Source of the DNA: an uncultured Bacteroidales bacterium
Lineage (GTDB): Bacteria; Bacteroidota; Bacteroidia; Bacteroidales; JAUNSR01
Direction of reading: 5' to 3'
DNA: 6,111 bases
NCBI GenBank assembly: GCA_947074165.1
Contig: CAMTOT010000183.1
Coordinates: 1-6,111, forward strand
This document shows positions 6,065-6,111 of this stretch, piece after piece. A model generated the notes under the pieces. It was not told where the DNA came from. It made no database searches and worked only from the letters and a program-made list of their open reading frames with translations. Both the position numbers and the translations under genes were made by a program. How positions within the stretch are numbered: the first letter of the stretch is position 1; the number at the start of each line of letters is the position of its first letter.

Positions 6065-6111
6065 AGATCGGAAGAGCACACGTCTGAACTCCAGTCACCG
6101 CTCATTATCTC
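6065..6111 (+). other. Illumina TruSeq adapter remnant (right end)
   Basis: Non-biological sequence. The block starts with AGATCGGAAGAGC and continues as the 34-base TruSeq index-side adapter (6065-6098), followed by the 8-base index CGCTCATT (6099-6106) and ATCTC (6107-6111), the beginning of the P7 part. It is what a read shows when it runs through a short insert into the adapter. Native sequence ends at about position 6064. Confidence 0.98.

Overview
This window is one assembled contig of about 6.0 kb of native DNA (roughly 47-6064) with sequencing-adapter sequence left on both ends. The native part looks like a chromosomal fragment from a bacterium of the order Bacteroidales (Bacteroidota), perhaps a gut lineage. 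The grounds are AT-rich intergenic DNA, genes without clear Shine-Dalgarno sites but with A-rich leaders, a Bacteroides-type -7 promoter element (TACCTTTG) upstream of panB, and the style of the PanB and lipoprotein sequences. Genus cannot be set from this window alone.

Layout. 1-46: Illumina TruSeq i7-side adapter with its index. 47-305: AT-rich spacer holding a terminator hairpin. 306-707 (-): small lipoprotein with an NlpE N-terminal-type domain. 708-897: divergent intergenic region. 898-4912 (+): a tight four-gene operon made of a dolichol-phosphate-mannose-synthase-like family 2 glycosyltransferase, a membrane protein with two tandem LAB_N domains, a UDP-glucuronate 4-epimerase-like enzyme, and an ArnT-like polyprenyl-phosphate-sugar glycosyltransferase. 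4939-4969: a 12-bp perfect hairpin shared by the convergent operon and panB. 4990-5808 (-): panB (pantothenate synthesis). 5809-6064: panB leader, promoter and AT-rich upstream DNA. 6065-6111: the same adapter, inverted.

How the genes fit together. The four + strand genes overlap or nearly touch (4-bp overlap, 3-bp gap, 13-bp overlap) and supply the steps of a lipid-linked sugar decoration route. The epimerase would make a nucleotide sugar, most simply UDP-galacturonate from UDP-glucuronate. The GT2 enzyme would load the sugar onto undecaprenyl phosphate on the cytoplasmic face, the LAB_N protein is a candidate for moving the lipid-linked sugar across the inner membrane, and the ArnT-like enzyme would transfer it to lipid A or another envelope acceptor on the periplasmic side. 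This resembles the logic of the Arn (aminoarabinose) and Rgt (galacturonate) lipid A systems. The sugar and the acceptor are inferences. NlpE-like and PanB are ordinary neighbours with no evident part in this pathway.
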